Source: Thalassospiraceae bacterium LMO-JJ14
GTDB taxonomy: Bacteria > Pseudomonadota > Alphaproteobacteria > Rhodospirillales > Casp-alpha2
Direction: 5' to 3'
Length of the DNA stretch: 64,000 bases
Assembly: GCA_021555105.2 (NCBI GenBank)
Contig: CP134604.1
Location: forward strand, 1,860,001-1,924,000
The position numbers and the translations under genes are program-made. Within the stretch, counting starts at the first letter, position 1. Each line of letters starts with the position of its first letter. Under the pieces are notes generated by a model. The model was not told the origin of the DNA. It was given only the letters and a program-made list of their open reading frames with translations, and did not search any database. Positions 44,528 to 54,214 of this stretch are shown here, one piece after another.

Positions 44528-44561
44528 TGAGCAGAATATGGCGGTTGAGCAGAATATGGCG
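44528..44561. repeat. 18-bp tandem repeat, two copies
   Basis: TGAGCAGAATATGGCG occurs at 44528-44543 and 44546-44561, an 18-base period with one difference in the two-base joint. It lies in the AT-rich gap before the kinase gene. Confidence 0.85.
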
Positions 44562-44697
44562 ATGGTAGAAAATGGCATCTAGGTAATATACGCAACTTTT
44601 CATATGGCCCTGCGTATGGTCTTTAGAATCCGGTAGCGACCTATGAATTGAAAAATATAAAGAAATCCAACTGAATATTCAGACGGAACAGCGATCC

Positions 44698-44719
44698 AGA
44701 GAATGCAAAGAGAATGCAA
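44698..44719. repeat. 11-bp perfect tandem repeat upstream of the kinase
   Basis: AGAGAATGCAA is repeated head to tail (44698-44708, 44709-44719), ending 22 bases before the kinase start. One copy per helical turn places the same face twice, which would suit a DNA-binding protein. Confidence 0.8.
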
Positions 44720-44741
44720 TCAGCTTAATTAGCGAGTTCCC

Positions 44742-46328
44742 TTGACCCGTCATCGAAATTTGAAACTCAAACTGATGTATGCGGCGCCGTTTCCGGTTGT
44801 CGCAGCCGTCCTGTCTTTTTTGTTTCTGTCGATATCGATTGGCGCGGTCTCATATTTCCTCAGTGTTTCTGCCGACAGAGAGAACGATGTCGCTTTCAGG
44901 GAGTCTCAACATATAGTCGAGACGGCTTTTTCTCTGGCGCAACGTGACGTCAGCAATTGGGTAAAGGACTATGCATGGTGGGACGACACGGTCCTGAAAG
45001 CATCAAATAATGTCGATATTGAATGGGCTGAAGACAATATCGGCACGTACATGCAGGAATCATTCGGCATTACCGGATCTTTTATTGTTTCCCCCACTCT
45101 GGAAACGATTTTTCACTCTCCGAGATCGGAAAACGCAAATGACGACGCGATTGCTTTTCTGGGCGTAACCGGGCGTGATTTTTTAGGCAGCGTGCAATCG
45201 ACAAGCATGGACAAAAGTATTCCGCTGACAACGTACACGTGGTTCAAGAACGACCTTTATCTTGTTGGTGCGGCGGCGATCACGAAAGAACATCCGACAG
45301 CGGCGGAACTGGTCCCTCGTTTGCGCTCGGTACTGATATTATACAAGAAGCTGGATCGTGAGCAGATAGATGAAATGTCAGCGCTATTTCTGCTGCGTGA
45401 TCTGCAGGTCACTGTCGAAGCGCCACAAGGGGCCTCGGCGTGCATTCCCATGTATGACAACGGCGGGAATGTGATCTCATACATTAGCTGGACACCCGGC
45501 AAGCCAGGGGATCAGCTTTTTATGGAGTTGTTGCCTAAAATTTCGCTGGTCTCCATTTTGCTGTTCATAATGGCTTTGCTGGTCTTTTTTGCATGGTGGC
45601 GCACGGCGTCACAGGCAAACGAGGAAAAGTCCAGATTTCTTGCAAAAATGAGCCATGAGCTTCGCACGCCCTTGAATCCGATCATCGGGTTTTCAAGCCT
45701 GATGTCGAACGAAACGCTGGGGCCATTGCCGGATACTTATAAGGGTTATGCTGATGATATCCATCAGTGTGGTGTGCATTTGTCGGCGATTATCGAAGAT
45801 ATCCTCGATGTGTCGCGGATCGAATCCGGGGAAATGACCCTCAATGAACAGGTTTTCGATATTGCCGAGCTGATAGAGAATCTGCCGGCCTTTTCCAATC
45901 GTGCCACCGGTCATGATGCCGTTGACTCGTCTACGCCCGAAATTCGCAAGGAAATCGCAGAAAATATGCCGCAACTGCGTGCCGATAAGCTTCGTATCCA
46001 GCAGGTTCTGATGAACCTGCTTTCGAATGCCATGAAGTTTTCCGAAGGCAAGGAAATCGTCATTCGTGCAAATAAAGAATCAGATCACATTATCATATGT
46101 GTTGAGGACCAGGGGGTCGGTATATCCGAGCACGATATGAACCTGCTCTTTCAACCCTTCGTTCAGGTCGGTCAGCAATCGATTGAAAACCGTTCTCACG
46201 GCAGCGGGCTGGGATTGCTGGTCTCCAGGGAATTGATGCGGTTGCATCACGGCGAACTGTCGCTCGAGAGCGAACCGGGAAAGGGGACCACCGCGATTAT
46301 GAAGTTCCCGGCAAACCGCTCCGCTTGA
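44742..46328 (+). CDS. CHASE4-domain sensor histidine kinase
   Basis: 528 residues. First membrane helix about 17-42; periplasmic CHASE4 sensor about 45-260 (signature DYAWWDDT at 76-83); second helix about 266-286; then a HisKA domain with phospho-acceptor His305 in MSHELRTPLNPIIGF and an HATPase domain (N box NLLSNAMKFS, DQGVGIS, GSGLGL). No HAMP, PAS or receiver domain, and no response regulator gene in the window, so it is an orphan. The start TTG 44742 has only a weak GAG upstream; ATG 44775 would remove 11 residues. Confidence 0.9.
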   Translation: MTRHRNLKLKLMYAAPFPVVAAVLSFLFLSISIGAVSYFLSVSADRENDVAFRESQHIVETAFSLAQRDVSNWVKDYAWWDDTVLKASNNVDIEWAEDNIGTYMQESFGITGSFIVSPTLETIFHSPRSENANDDAIAFLGVTGRDFLGSVQSTSMDKSIPLTTYTWFKNDLYLVGAAAITKEHPTAAELVPRLRSVLILYKKLDREQIDEMSALFLLRDLQVTVEAPQGASACIPMYDNGGNVISYISWTPGKPGDQLFMELLPKISLVSILLFIMALLVFFAWWRTASQANEEKSRFLAKMSHELRTPLNPIIGFSSLMSNETLGPLPDTYKGYADDIHQCGVHLSAIIEDILDVSRIESGEMTLNEQVFDIAELIENLPAFSNRATGHDAVDSSTPEIRKEIAENMPQLRADKLRIQQVLMNLLSNAMKFSEGKEIVIRANKESDHIIICVEDQGVGISEHDMNLLFQPFVQVGQQSIENRSHGSGLGLLVSRELMRLHHGELSLESEPGKGTTAIMKFPANRSA

Positions 46329-46350
46329 ACCATCGGGACGGACTTTTAAT

Positions 46351-47850
46351 TCACAGCTGGTTTTTTGCCGGCCGCCAGGCGCGGATACGTGACTTGGCCT
46401 CCGCCAGTTCATCCGGGCCAAGGGCCTTGGCAATCCGTGACTTTTCCCGCACCAGATCGGCACGGCTTGGCGCCGGCCATGAGCGCTCGGCCAGGGAGAT
46501 CCATTTGAATGCCTCAATCGGGTTACGAGGGATGTCCTGCCCATTGTAAAAGACGGCCGCCAACCGGCGTTGCGCGGGGGCATAACCTGTCTCGGCTGCC
46601 TGTTGTAAATACGCGAGCCCCACATGCCTTTTTTTGCTGTCGCCGTTCAGCAAAAGCCGGGCGAGATCGTATCGGGCCGGGGCGTGCCCGCGGGCTGCGG
46701 CACGGCTATACCAGTCGTGTGCGGCAGTGGTGTCCCGGGGGACGGCGATCCCCTCATGATACAGGCGGCCAAGATCATGTTCTGCCGGCGCATAGCCTTT
46801 GTCGGCGGCAACCATCAACCAAGCGATGGCTTGCTTGTAATCCCGTATCACGCCATCGCCCAGACGGTAGATATTGCCGAGAGTAAAAGCTGAGATGGCT
46901 GATCCGTTTTCTGCAGCGCGTTTATACCAAAGCAAGGCCTGATCAAGATCTTGCGGTGCTCCTAGGCCTAGCCGGTATGCATTGCCGAGATTATATGCAG
47001 CCTCCGCATGCCCCGCTTCAGCGGCACGCCGGAACCAGCCTGCTGCCATGGCAGTGTTGCGGGTGAGCCCGTCACCATTGAGGTACAACGTCGCCAGGGC
47101 ATTCGCGGCTTCTGTATCGCCGGCCCGGGCATCGTCCTCAAGATATGGGATTGCTGCGATTACATTGCCGGCTTTGTAATACGCGAGGCCTTGTGAGAAC
47201 TGCCGCGGCAGACCGATGTCACTGAAATGCATGGTGCCAGGCAGCACCGCGCAGAACAGGACAATGGCGATGGATTTTATTTTACGGCGCCCATGCCGGT
47301 TTTCCGCCGTGTCCGATTGAAGAGCAGGCGCCTTGGCGTAAGTCAGCGCGGCATCGTGAATGATTTTTCTGAGGTCGTCCGCGCGCAGTGGCCAGATCAA
47401 GCCGATATCGACGGCAATTGCCGCTTGCGGCGTATCTCCGAGAATGCGCCTGAGTTTTGATGATTGCCAGGCCACGATCTGCGGATGCTTGAAATGGAAC
47501 AACAGCCGGTCATGAATGTCCCCGGTCGCACCGCGACGCGCCCCGGCCTGGATTTTGGCAATATCCGGCCAGCGGATGGGGGTCGAGAGGATTTTCGGAA
47601 TTTCAATGCCGCCGGGGCTGACGCGCATCAGGGGGGCTGCGTTAAAAAGCCGGATCGCCGCCAGCGCCAACGCGACCGCCGAGATCGAACTCAGCACGAT
47701 CCATGCAGGTTCACCCATCCAGACGAGAGCGTCCCGGCGCAAGGCCAGTAACCCGAATAACGGCAAGGCAAGTAACACGGATACGGCAATTGCCGGCAGC
47801 TTTCGCGGACGGATCAGTGTTATGGGCTGGAGGTCACGGTCATGGCGCAT
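46351..47850 (-). CDS. Sel1-repeat protein with N-terminal membrane domain
   Basis: 499 residues. The N terminus has two close membrane helices (about 18-37 and 48-68), then a PH-like segment (SPGGIEIPKI, IRWPDIAKIQAG) and a third hydrophobic stretch near 195. From about 225 to 450 there are six to seven Sel1-like repeats of about 36 residues (for example ALATLYLNGDGLTRNTAMAAGWFRRAA). Sel1 arrays mediate protein contacts. Function unknown. It converges with the kinase (22 bases). Confidence 0.8.
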   Translation of the reverse strand: MRHDRDLQPITLIRPRKLPAIAVSVLLALPLFGLLALRRDALVWMGEPAWIVLSSISAVALALAAIRLFNAAPLMRVSPGGIEIPKILSTPIRWPDIAKIQAGARRGATGDIHDRLLFHFKHPQIVAWQSSKLRRILGDTPQAAIAVDIGLIWPLRADDLRKIIHDAALTYAKAPALQSDTAENRHGRRKIKSIAIVLFCAVLPGTMHFSDIGLPRQFSQGLAYYKAGNVIAAIPYLEDDARAGDTEAANALATLYLNGDGLTRNTAMAAGWFRRAAEAGHAEAAYNLGNAYRLGLGAPQDLDQALLWYKRAAENGSAISAFTLGNIYRLGDGVIRDYKQAIAWLMVAADKGYAPAEHDLGRLYHEGIAVPRDTTAAHDWYSRAAARGHAPARYDLARLLLNGDSKKRHVGLAYLQQAAETGYAPAQRRLAAVFYNGQDIPRNPIEAFKWISLAERSWPAPSRADLVREKSRIAKALGPDELAEAKSRIRAWRPAKNQL

Positions 47851-48019
47851 GATCGTTGCAGCATACCACGCGCACCGTGGTGCAAATATGCCCGATTGCC
47901 GGCACCGATACGAAGCCCCCGGTGACGTGGCGGAATCACTTGCTCAGCCGGGCATTGAGGGATCGGGGTGTTCGGCGGTATTCTATGCGTATACGTTAAC
48001 GCCGGGAGTTGAAGCCCAG

Positions 48020-48637
48020 ATGATGATCCTTGTTGGACAACTCGATTCGCCGTTCGTCCGTCGTGTTGCGGCGACGCTCAGTCATTACGAGCTTCCGTTC
48101 GACCGCCATGTGCTTTCGGTTTTCGGCGATCGCGATGAGGTCATGCGCCTCAATCCGCTCGGCAAAGTACCGGCCCTGATTATCGATGAAGGGGAAACGC
48201 TGGTCGACAGCGCCATTATCATTGATCACCTCGATCAATTGGTGGACCCGGATATTTGCCTGACGCCGAAGCAAGGGGCCGGGCGACGGCAGGTGCTCCG
48301 GCTGGCAACCATCGCCATGGGCATGTCGGAACGCGCCGTTCAACTGCGTATTGAGACGGTCCGCCGGCCTGCGCACCTGCAGAGTGAGGAGTTCATCGAT
48401 ACCTACCGGAAATCGATTCGCGACAGTCTGGACTTTCTGGACCGGGAAGCAGCTACGCCATGGATGGCCGGTGCCGCCTTGAGCCAGGCCGATTTCGCCG
48501 TCACTTCGGCGTTGACCCATCTTTCCGCAAAAATTGACGCGTTTTCCGACCTCCAGGCATGGCCGAGGCTTGCTGCAATAAGGGCGGCGGGCGAAAAGCT
48601 GCTGGCCTTCAAGTGCAATCCTTTCATGGAAGGCTGA
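48020..48637 (+). CDS. Glutathione S-transferase-like protein
   Basis: 205 residues: thioredoxin-like N-terminal domain (MMILVGQLDSPFVRRVAATL, NPLGKVPALIIDEGETLVDSAIIIDHLD, with the cis-Pro and the Glu/Asp-Ser GSH site) and an all-helical C-terminal domain ending near GEKLLAFKCNPF. The frame stays open about 500 bases upstream, but similarity begins at ATG 48020/48023, which follows GGGAG. Substrate unknown. Confidence 0.87.
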   Translation: MMILVGQLDSPFVRRVAATLSHYELPFDRHVLSVFGDRDEVMRLNPLGKVPALIIDEGETLVDSAIIIDHLDQLVDPDICLTPKQGAGRRQVLRLATIAMGMSERAVQLRIETVRRPAHLQSEEFIDTYRKSIRDSLDFLDREAATPWMAGAALSQADFAVTSALTHLSAKIDAFSDLQAWPRLAAIRAAGEKLLAFKCNPFMEG

Positions 48638-48682
48638 CAAAGCTGTTTCGACAGCGCTTCAGGTCGTGTAACGTCTGGCCTC

Positions 48683-49861
48683 ATGTCAGATGTGATTACC
48701 GATACGGAAACCCTCCGCGCTTTTTGTGACTCCCTCGTCGACGAATCTTACGTAACCGTCGATACGGAATTCATACGAGAAAGCACTTTCTGGCCCGAGC
48801 TTTGTCTGGTGCAGGTTGGCGGCACCGAGCAGGCCAGGGCCATCGACACGTTGGCCCCGGGCATAGATCTGAAACCGCTTTACGATCTCATGGCGAACAC
48901 CAAGGTGCTCAAGGTGTTTCATGCCGCGCGTCAGGATCTTGAGATTTTTCTGCATCTCGCCGGCGCGCTGCCGCGCCCGATCTTCGATACGCAAGTTGCC
49001 GCCATGGTATGCGGCTTTGGTGATTCGGTGGGTTATGAAAACCTGATCACCAGGCTGACAAACGGGAAGATCGACAAAGGGTCCCGGTTTACCGATTGGA
49101 AACTTCGACCGCTCAGCGAGAAGCAGATCCAATATGCTCTGGCCGATGTGACGCATCTCAGGCCGGCCTATGAAATTCTTGCCGGTAAACTGGAACTTTC
49201 CGGCCGCCAGTCCTGGGTAAAGGCGGAAATGGAAATTCTGGAAGACCCGAAAACCTATATCGTCGATCCGGACGATGCCTATTTGCGGATCAAGACCCGT
49301 GGCGCGAAAGGCAGGCAATTGTCCGTATTGCAGGCCGTTGCGGGTTGGCGCGAGCGCGAGGCGCAGGCGCGCAACATACCGCGGAACCGCGTTCTCAGGG
49401 ATGAAGCGCTGCTGGAAATATCCCACCGCATGCCGAAAACGGTCGACGACCTGGCCAAGACCAGAGGACTGGGCCGCCGCCTCGCGGAAGGGTCGTCGGG
49501 TGACGCCTTGCTGAAGGCCATCCGAAAGGGAGCCGATGCGCCGAAATCCGAGTGGCCGACGCCGCCGGTCAAGCCGGACCTGCCGCCATGGACGGCCGCC
49601 GCCGCCGATCTGCTGAAAGTGCTACTTAAAATGAAATGCGCGGATGCCGATGTCGCCACGAAGCTGGTAGCCAATGCCGCTGATGTGGAACTGATTGCGG
49701 CCTTCGGTGAAGATGCGGATGTCCCGGCGATCAAAGGCTGGCGCCGTTCCGTGTTTGGTGAGGATGCCTTGCGGCTTCGCCGCGGGGAGATATGTCTGAA
49801 ACTCGACGGCGAGCGGGTCGCCATTGTCGAGAAGGATGTCGTTTCCGAAGCCCCGGATTAA
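48683..49861 (+). CDS. rnd: Ribonuclease D
   Basis: 3'-5' exoribonuclease for tRNA and other stable-RNA maturation. 392 residues: DEDD exonuclease domain with VTVDTEFIRE, KVFHAARQDLEIF and the YALADVTHL block, then two HRDC domains (LSVLQAVAGWREREAQARNIPRNRVLRDEALLEIS is the first). Its TAA shares TTAA with the stop of ppx on the other strand. Confidence 0.95.
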   Translation: MSDVITDTETLRAFCDSLVDESYVTVDTEFIRESTFWPELCLVQVGGTEQARAIDTLAPGIDLKPLYDLMANTKVLKVFHAARQDLEIFLHLAGALPRPIFDTQVAAMVCGFGDSVGYENLITRLTNGKIDKGSRFTDWKLRPLSEKQIQYALADVTHLRPAYEILAGKLELSGRQSWVKAEMEILEDPKTYIVDPDDAYLRIKTRGAKGRQLSVLQAVAGWREREAQARNIPRNRVLRDEALLEISHRMPKTVDDLAKTRGLGRRLAEGSSGDALLKAIRKGADAPKSEWPTPPVKPDLPPWTAAAADLLKVLLKMKCADADVATKLVANAADVELIAAFGEDADVPAIKGWRRSVFGEDALRLRRGEICLKLDGERVAIVEKDVVSEAPD

Positions 49862-51366
49862 TTCCTGGAAACCGTGCCGCTGACGCCGAGGCTCTTGCAG
49901 AGACCGCGAAACCGCCGGTCGACCGTTTCCGATTGGAATGCACGGCTGTTACCGGGAAGATGTAGTATCAGCTTCTTGTCCGTGCGTTCGAGGCTGGTTT
50001 GCGACAGCAATCCCGGCGCCGATCCGGAAAGGGTATGCGCCAGCCTGATAGCCCGGCCGATCCCGTCGACCTTGTTGAGTTGTTCCGGGTCGAGGAGGCT
50101 GCGCACATCGTTCACGACCGGCGCATTCGAATCGCCGTTATATCTGACGAAGACGGTTGCCGCGATAAAGACCCTGTCGGCGTGAGACAGGCCTGCGAAC
50201 GGCAGGCGCAGAGCGCGGAAAAAGGAATGCTCGGCGCGGTAATCCGGATGCTCATTCCAGCCGATGTCGGACAGCAGACATGATGCCAGAATGCGGCGCC
50301 GGTCTTCTTCTTCGAGGCTGGGGAATATAGGATCGACCCAGCCCGCAACTTCGGCGCCTTTGAGGGAAAACCGCCCGGTGCGCTCGGCCAGTGTTTCCGC
50401 CCCGGCAATCAGCGGGTCCTGATGACGCATGTCTTCCGGCAGATGTTGCAGCATTTGCCCTTCACGCATCCCAAAGCCCGAAAATACGACTGAAGCCGGC
50501 TCGGCCGCTTCGATCATGCTGCCAAGGACTTCCGTTGCAAAGGGAACGCTTTTAACCCGCGAAGGCGAGATCGAGGAAATACGCCGTAACGTTCCGGTGC
50601 TGAGGCCGGCCATCAAGCGCGAGAGTCCCAGAGCATCGTCAGCCCGGATCGTATAGTTGTCGACGACATGCAGCGGATAGTTCGTCTGTTCGATGAAAAC
50701 CCTTGCGATGGCACGCATGATGCCGCCGGTCAGATACAGGCTTTTGCCTTTGGCCTGTTTGAGCCATTTCTTTTTCGCGAAATTCTTGTCGATGATGTCC
50801 TTGGCGCGTGAAATATCGTCGCCGGACATTTCCTGCAGGCGTAAATGACCCAGTGGCAGCGTTCCATAAGTCTTGCAGTTGCCATTTTCCAATCGCACCA
50901 GATCGAGCGAGCCGCCGCCGAGATCGCCGAGTATACCGTCGGCTTTCGGGACACCGACGACGAGACCCAGTGCGGAAAGCTCCGCTTCTTCAGAACCGCT
51001 GAGAACCTGGACGGATATGTCGAACTCTGATTCGATCCTGTTGACGAAATCGTCGCCGTCCGATGCATCCCTGACGGCAGCCGTTGCCACCAGATCGAGT
51101 TTTTCCACGCCCATCGCCTGGGACAAGCGGATAAACCGCCGCAGGGAATTCAGGGCTTTCTTGACGCCGGCAGGAGAAAGTTTACCCGACTTCGACATGC
51201 CTTCGACAAGGCGGCACTCGGCTTTTTCGTTGAACATCGGTACCGGCATGCGCTCGGGGACATCATATACAACCAGCCGCACGGTGTTGGAACCGATGTC
51301 GACGATCCCGATGCGGCCCGTGACGGTCGATGTGTCCGGGTGCAGGCGAATAGCTTTTTCAGTCAC
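49858..51366 (-). CDS. ppx: Exopolyphosphatase (Ppx/GppA family)
   Basis: 502 residues. The actin-like ATPase-fold N-terminal domain contains GIVDIGSNTVRLVVYD, ATAAVRDASDG and GDLGGGSLDLV. The C-terminal helical HD-like region includes LLSDIGWNEHPDYRAEHSF. Releases phosphate from polyphosphate or acts on pppGpp. Start is GTG 51366, with AGGA seven bases upstream. It follows ppk by 72 bases on the same strand. Confidence 0.92.
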   Translation of the reverse strand: MTEKAIRLHPDTSTVTGRIGIVDIGSNTVRLVVYDVPERMPVPMFNEKAECRLVEGMSKSGKLSPAGVKKALNSLRRFIRLSQAMGVEKLDLVATAAVRDASDGDDFVNRIESEFDISVQVLSGSEEAELSALGLVVGVPKADGILGDLGGGSLDLVRLENGNCKTYGTLPLGHLRLQEMSGDDISRAKDIIDKNFAKKKWLKQAKGKSLYLTGGIMRAIARVFIEQTNYPLHVVDNYTIRADDALGLSRLMAGLSTGTLRRISSISPSRVKSVPFATEVLGSMIEAAEPASVVFSGFGMREGQMLQHLPEDMRHQDPLIAGAETLAERTGRFSLKGAEVAGWVDPIFPSLEEEDRRRILASCLLSDIGWNEHPDYRAEHSFFRALRLPFAGLSHADRVFIAATVFVRYNGDSNAPVVNDVRSLLDPEQLNKVDGIGRAIRLAHTLSGSAPGLLSQTSLERTDKKLILHLPGNSRAFQSETVDRRFRGLCKSLGVSGTVSRN

Positions 51367-51438
51367 AAAGCGATCCTAAGTCCTGTGGCATGGCCCAATA
51401 TAAGGGCCGTCAATGTCTGGTGATTTTCGTTGCTCAGG

Positions 51439-53643
51439 TCAGCTTTGGCTAGTGTCGTCTTTGTGGGTCATTTCCTGACCGACATTAAGCGCTGAACCGC
51501 GCCCGGACAAGCTCGGGTTGGTCATGAAATATTCCTGTGCGGACAGGCCTTCCCCGGTTGCAACCCGCTGGAAGTTGCCATCGGGATGCATGATCCAGCT
51601 TTGCGCCTGATCGCGCAGGTTGGCGATCATGATTTCTTCCAGAACCTGTTTGTGGACGGTTGGATTTTCGATCGGCACCAGCGTCTCGACCCGGCGATTC
51701 AGATTTCTGGGCATCAGATCAGCCGAGGCGATGAATATCTTCGCCGCCGGGGAGGGCAGGCTTTCGCCGTTGGCAAAGCAATAAATGCGCGAGTGTTCAA
51801 GAAACCGCCCGACAATGCTTTTGACCCGGATGTTCTCGCTCAGCCCTTTGATGCCGGGACGCAGACAGCAGATGCCGCGGATTACGAATTCCAGTTGCAC
51901 ACCGGCTTGCGAGGCTTCGTAGAATTTCTCGATCAAATCCGGATCGACGAGGGAGTTCATCTTCATCCAGATGCCGGCCGGTTTTCCGGCTTTGGCATTC
52001 TTGATTTCGACATCCGTCAGGCGCTCAAGCGTTTGCCGTAGCGTCAGCGGTGAAAATGAGAGTTTTTCCATCTGTGCCGGCTGTGCGTAGCCTGTCATGT
52101 AATTCAACAGCCGGGCGGCATCGCGGCACAGTGCCTGATCGCAGGTGAAGAACGACAGATCGGTGTAAATCTTTGCGGTAATGGGGTGGTAGTTCCCGGT
52201 TCCGAAATGGACATAGGATTTCAAGGTCTGTCCTTCGCGCCGCACGATCAGGTTGACCTTGGCGTGAATTTTCTTGTCGACGAAACCGTAAACGACCTGT
52301 GCGCCCGCACGTTCCAGATCGCGTGCCCAGCGAATATTGGCTTCTTCGTCGAAACGGGCCTTCAATTCGACCATCGCGGTCACCGACTTGCCCGCTTCGG
52401 CAGCCTCGATCAATGCGGCGACAATGGGGGAGTCGTTCGACGTTCTGTAAAGTGTTTGCTTGATGGCGACGACATCCGGGTCCCGGGCGGCCTGGCGGAC
52501 GAACTGCACGACAACGTCGAAGCTTTCATAGGGATGGTGGACGATGATGTCTTTCTTGGAAATCGCCGCGAATATATCGCCACCGAAGTCGCGAATTCGT
52601 TCCGGGAAACGGGCGTTGAAGGGCGTAAACAGAAGATCGGGGCGCTCGCTGAGAATCAGTTGCTTGGTGTCGGCAAGGCCAAGCGGGCCGCTCATGGCCA
52701 TGGCAACCCCGTTCTCGGCACCCATTTCGCCGATGATCAGGTCCTGCAACTGTTGCGGCATGTCGGCATTGAAGGTCAGGCGGATGACCGACCCGCGGCG
52801 GCGGCGTTTCAGGGCGCTTTCGAAGGTTCGAACCAGATCTTCGGCTTCTTCGTCGATTTCCATTTCGCTGTCGCGGATGACACGGAAAGAACCGTTCTCG
52901 ACCAGCGAAAAATCGGGGAACAACTTGTCGATAAACAGCAACACCCAGTCTTCAAGGGCGAGGAAGCGAATGTCGGGGCCGGGCAGCCGCACATAGCGTT
53001 CAAGCTGCGACGGGATCGGCAGCAGGGCGCGCAGATGCTCATCGAAATCGCGGTGCTCAAGCAGCAAGACCAGCGAGAATCCGAAATTCGGGATAAACGG
53101 GAAGGGGTGCGCGGGATCGACGGCAAGCGGCGTCAGGACAGGGAACACGTGCTCCATGAATTGCTGTTCCAGCCAGACCAGATCGTCTTTTGAAACTTCA
53201 TCGCGATTGAGAACATAAATTTGCTTCGAGCGCAGTTCCTGGCGCAGACGGTCCCAGATGGCATGCTGTTGATGCATCACCGTATGCGCCTGGCGCTGGA
53301 TGGCGTCGATCTGTTGCGAAGGTGTCAGGCCGTCGTCGCTCGTCTGCGTCACACCGGCGCGGATCTGGCCGCGAATACCGGCAACGCGGACCATGAAAAA
53401 CTCATCAAGGTTGGCAGCGGAAATCGACAGAAAGCGCAGCCTTTCCAGGAGCGGATGCGCTTTGTTCTCGGCTTCCTCGAGAACCCGCGTATTGAACGAA
53501 AGCCACGACAGTTCACGGTTCAATAGATGCGGTTCATACGTCACACGATCTAAAGCGGCGCTCTTTTCATCAGGGGCCTCGCTTTGGTCCTTGCCGTCAT
53601 TGCCTGATTCTGGCGGTGTCGTTTCATCCATCGGGTTCACCAA
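51439..53643 (-). CDS. ppk: Polyphosphate kinase 1
   Basis: 734 residues. Synthesises polyphosphate from ATP. The N-terminal domain has [17 protein letters not shown] and [19 protein letters not shown]. The catalytic region includes [18 protein letters not shown], and the autophosphorylated His lies in [30 protein letters not shown] is also diagnostic. Several starts are possible (TTG 53643, GTG 53640, ATG 53631); none has a strong ribosome-binding site. Confidence 0.96.
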   Translation of the reverse strand: MVNPMDETTPPESGNDGKDQSEAPDEKSAALDRVTYEPHLLNRELSWLSFNTRVLEEAENKAHPLLERLRFLSISAANLDEFFMVRVAGIRGQIRAGVTQTSDDGLTPSQQIDAIQRQAHTVMHQQHAIWDRLRQELRSKQIYVLNRDEVSKDDLVWLEQQFMEHVFPVLTPLAVDPAHPFPFIPNFGFSLVLLLEHRDFDEHLRALLPIPSQLERYVRLPGPDIRFLALEDWVLLFIDKLFPDFSLVENGSFRVIRDSEMEIDEEAEDLVRTFESALKRRRRGSVIRLTFNADMPQQLQDLIIGEMGAENGVAMAMSGPLGLADTKQLILSERPDLLFTPFNARFPERIRDFGGDIFAAISKKDIIVHHPYESFDVVVQFVRQAARDPDVVAIKQTLYRTSNDSPIVAALIEAAEAGKSVTAMVELKARFDEEANIRWARDLERAGAQVVYGFVDKKIHAKVNLIVRREGQTLKSYVHFGTGNYHPITAKIYTDLSFFTCDQALCRDAARLLNYMTGYAQPAQMEKLSFSPLTLRQTLERLTDVEIKNAKAGKPAGIWMKMNSLVDPDLIEKFYEASQAGVQLEFVIRGICCLRPGIKGLSENIRVKSIVGRFLEHSRIYCFANGESLPSPAAKIFIASADLMPRNLNRRVETLVPIENPTVHKQVLEEIMIANLRDQAQSWIMHPDGNFQRVATGEGLSAQEYFMTNPSLSGRGSALNVGQEMTHKDDTSQS

Positions 53644-53664
53644 GATATGGAGATTGCTGCTTTA

Positions 53665-53694
53665 ATGATACCAGTCCCGGGCCGGGAATGTCAC
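53665..53694 (-). promoter_or_regulatory. Candidate ppk promoter with palindromic spacer
   Basis: On the minus strand GTGACA (53694-53689), 18 bases, TATCAT (53670-53665). The spacer contains the palindrome TCCCGG-G-CCGGGA (53675-53687), placed where a repressor would block RNA polymerase. It is not a recognisable Pho box. Confidence 0.4.
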
Positions 53695-53821
53695 TGAGCG
53701 GAATTTTGACAGTTATAAAACCACGGTCTTGCCGAGGTTTCTAATCAGTCCCTTCTGGATCAACATGCAGCGAACATGTTCTAATTACGGTGGACTTATA
53801 TCTTCCGGAGATAAACACACG

Positions 53822-54208
53822 TTGAAAAGATTACTTGGGCTGCTGATCGTAATTTGCTGTCTGGCGGGGAATGCCTCGCCGGCGCAGGCGAATATCACGC
53901 TCGCCGAATACATGGCGCTCCGGGCCGAAGCCAAGTCGGGGAACAAAGGCGCCGAAGCCCGTTGGCGTTATTATATCATCGGTTTGATGGATGGGATCCA
54001 GGCGGTCCAGGCACCGGCATCTGCCGCGGGTACGAGGCTGCATTTCTGCATGCCGGATACCTTGCCGATTTCGCCACGGTTTCTCGACGAATTCATCCAG
54101 GAAGCGATATCGCAGCTCAGCGCCAAGGGCGCGCTCAAGAACCGTATCGGGCAGCCGATGGCGGTTCTTGTCGCATTGGAACTGAAAAACGCGTTCCCTT
54201 GTGAATAG
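53822..54208 (+). CDS. Exported Rap1a/Tai-like domain protein
   Basis: 128 residues from TTG 53822: signal peptide (RLLGLLIVICCLAGNASPAQA), then a small domain matching the Rap1a/Tai immunity-type pattern: YYIIGLMDGIQAV, FCMPDTLPISPRFLDEF, and AVLVALELKNAFPC at the end with two cysteines that could pair. Rap1a-type proteins include type VI secretion immunity proteins, but no effector or T6SS gene is nearby. GGAG lies 11 bases before the start; ATG 53765 is an alternative without a leading signal peptide. Confidence 0.6.
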   Translation: MKRLLGLLIVICCLAGNASPAQANITLAEYMALRAEAKSGNKGAEARWRYYIIGLMDGIQAVQAPASAAGTRLHFCMPDTLPISPRFLDEFIQEAISQLSAKGALKNRIGQPMAVLVALELKNAFPCE

Positions 54209-54214
54209 AGCGCT

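Larger units (their letters stand above)
44308..44741. other. 434-base AT-rich intergenic region
   Basis: The longest gene-free stretch in the window, noticeably richer in A/T than its surroundings. It separates the ABC-F gene and the histidine kinase, which diverge. It holds GGAATATTAA twice (44356-44365 and 44448-44457) and two perfect short tandem repeats listed separately. No convincing ORF, tRNA or terminator seen. A small RNA or transferred segment is possible but unproven. Confidence 0.6.

Noticed and set aside
44389-44595. 68-codon minus-strand frame in the AT-rich gap
   Set aside because: Its only feature is a Pro-Tyr-Ser-Ala repeat produced by the 18-bp DNA tandem repeat; no ribosome-binding site.
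47516-48019. Long upstream extension of the GST gene
   Set aside because: The extension is antisense to the Sel1 gene; GST similarity starts exactly at ATG 48020/48023.
53706-53711. TTGACA as a -35 for the Rap1a-like gene
   Set aside because: No acceptable -10 hexamer at 16-18 bases downstream.
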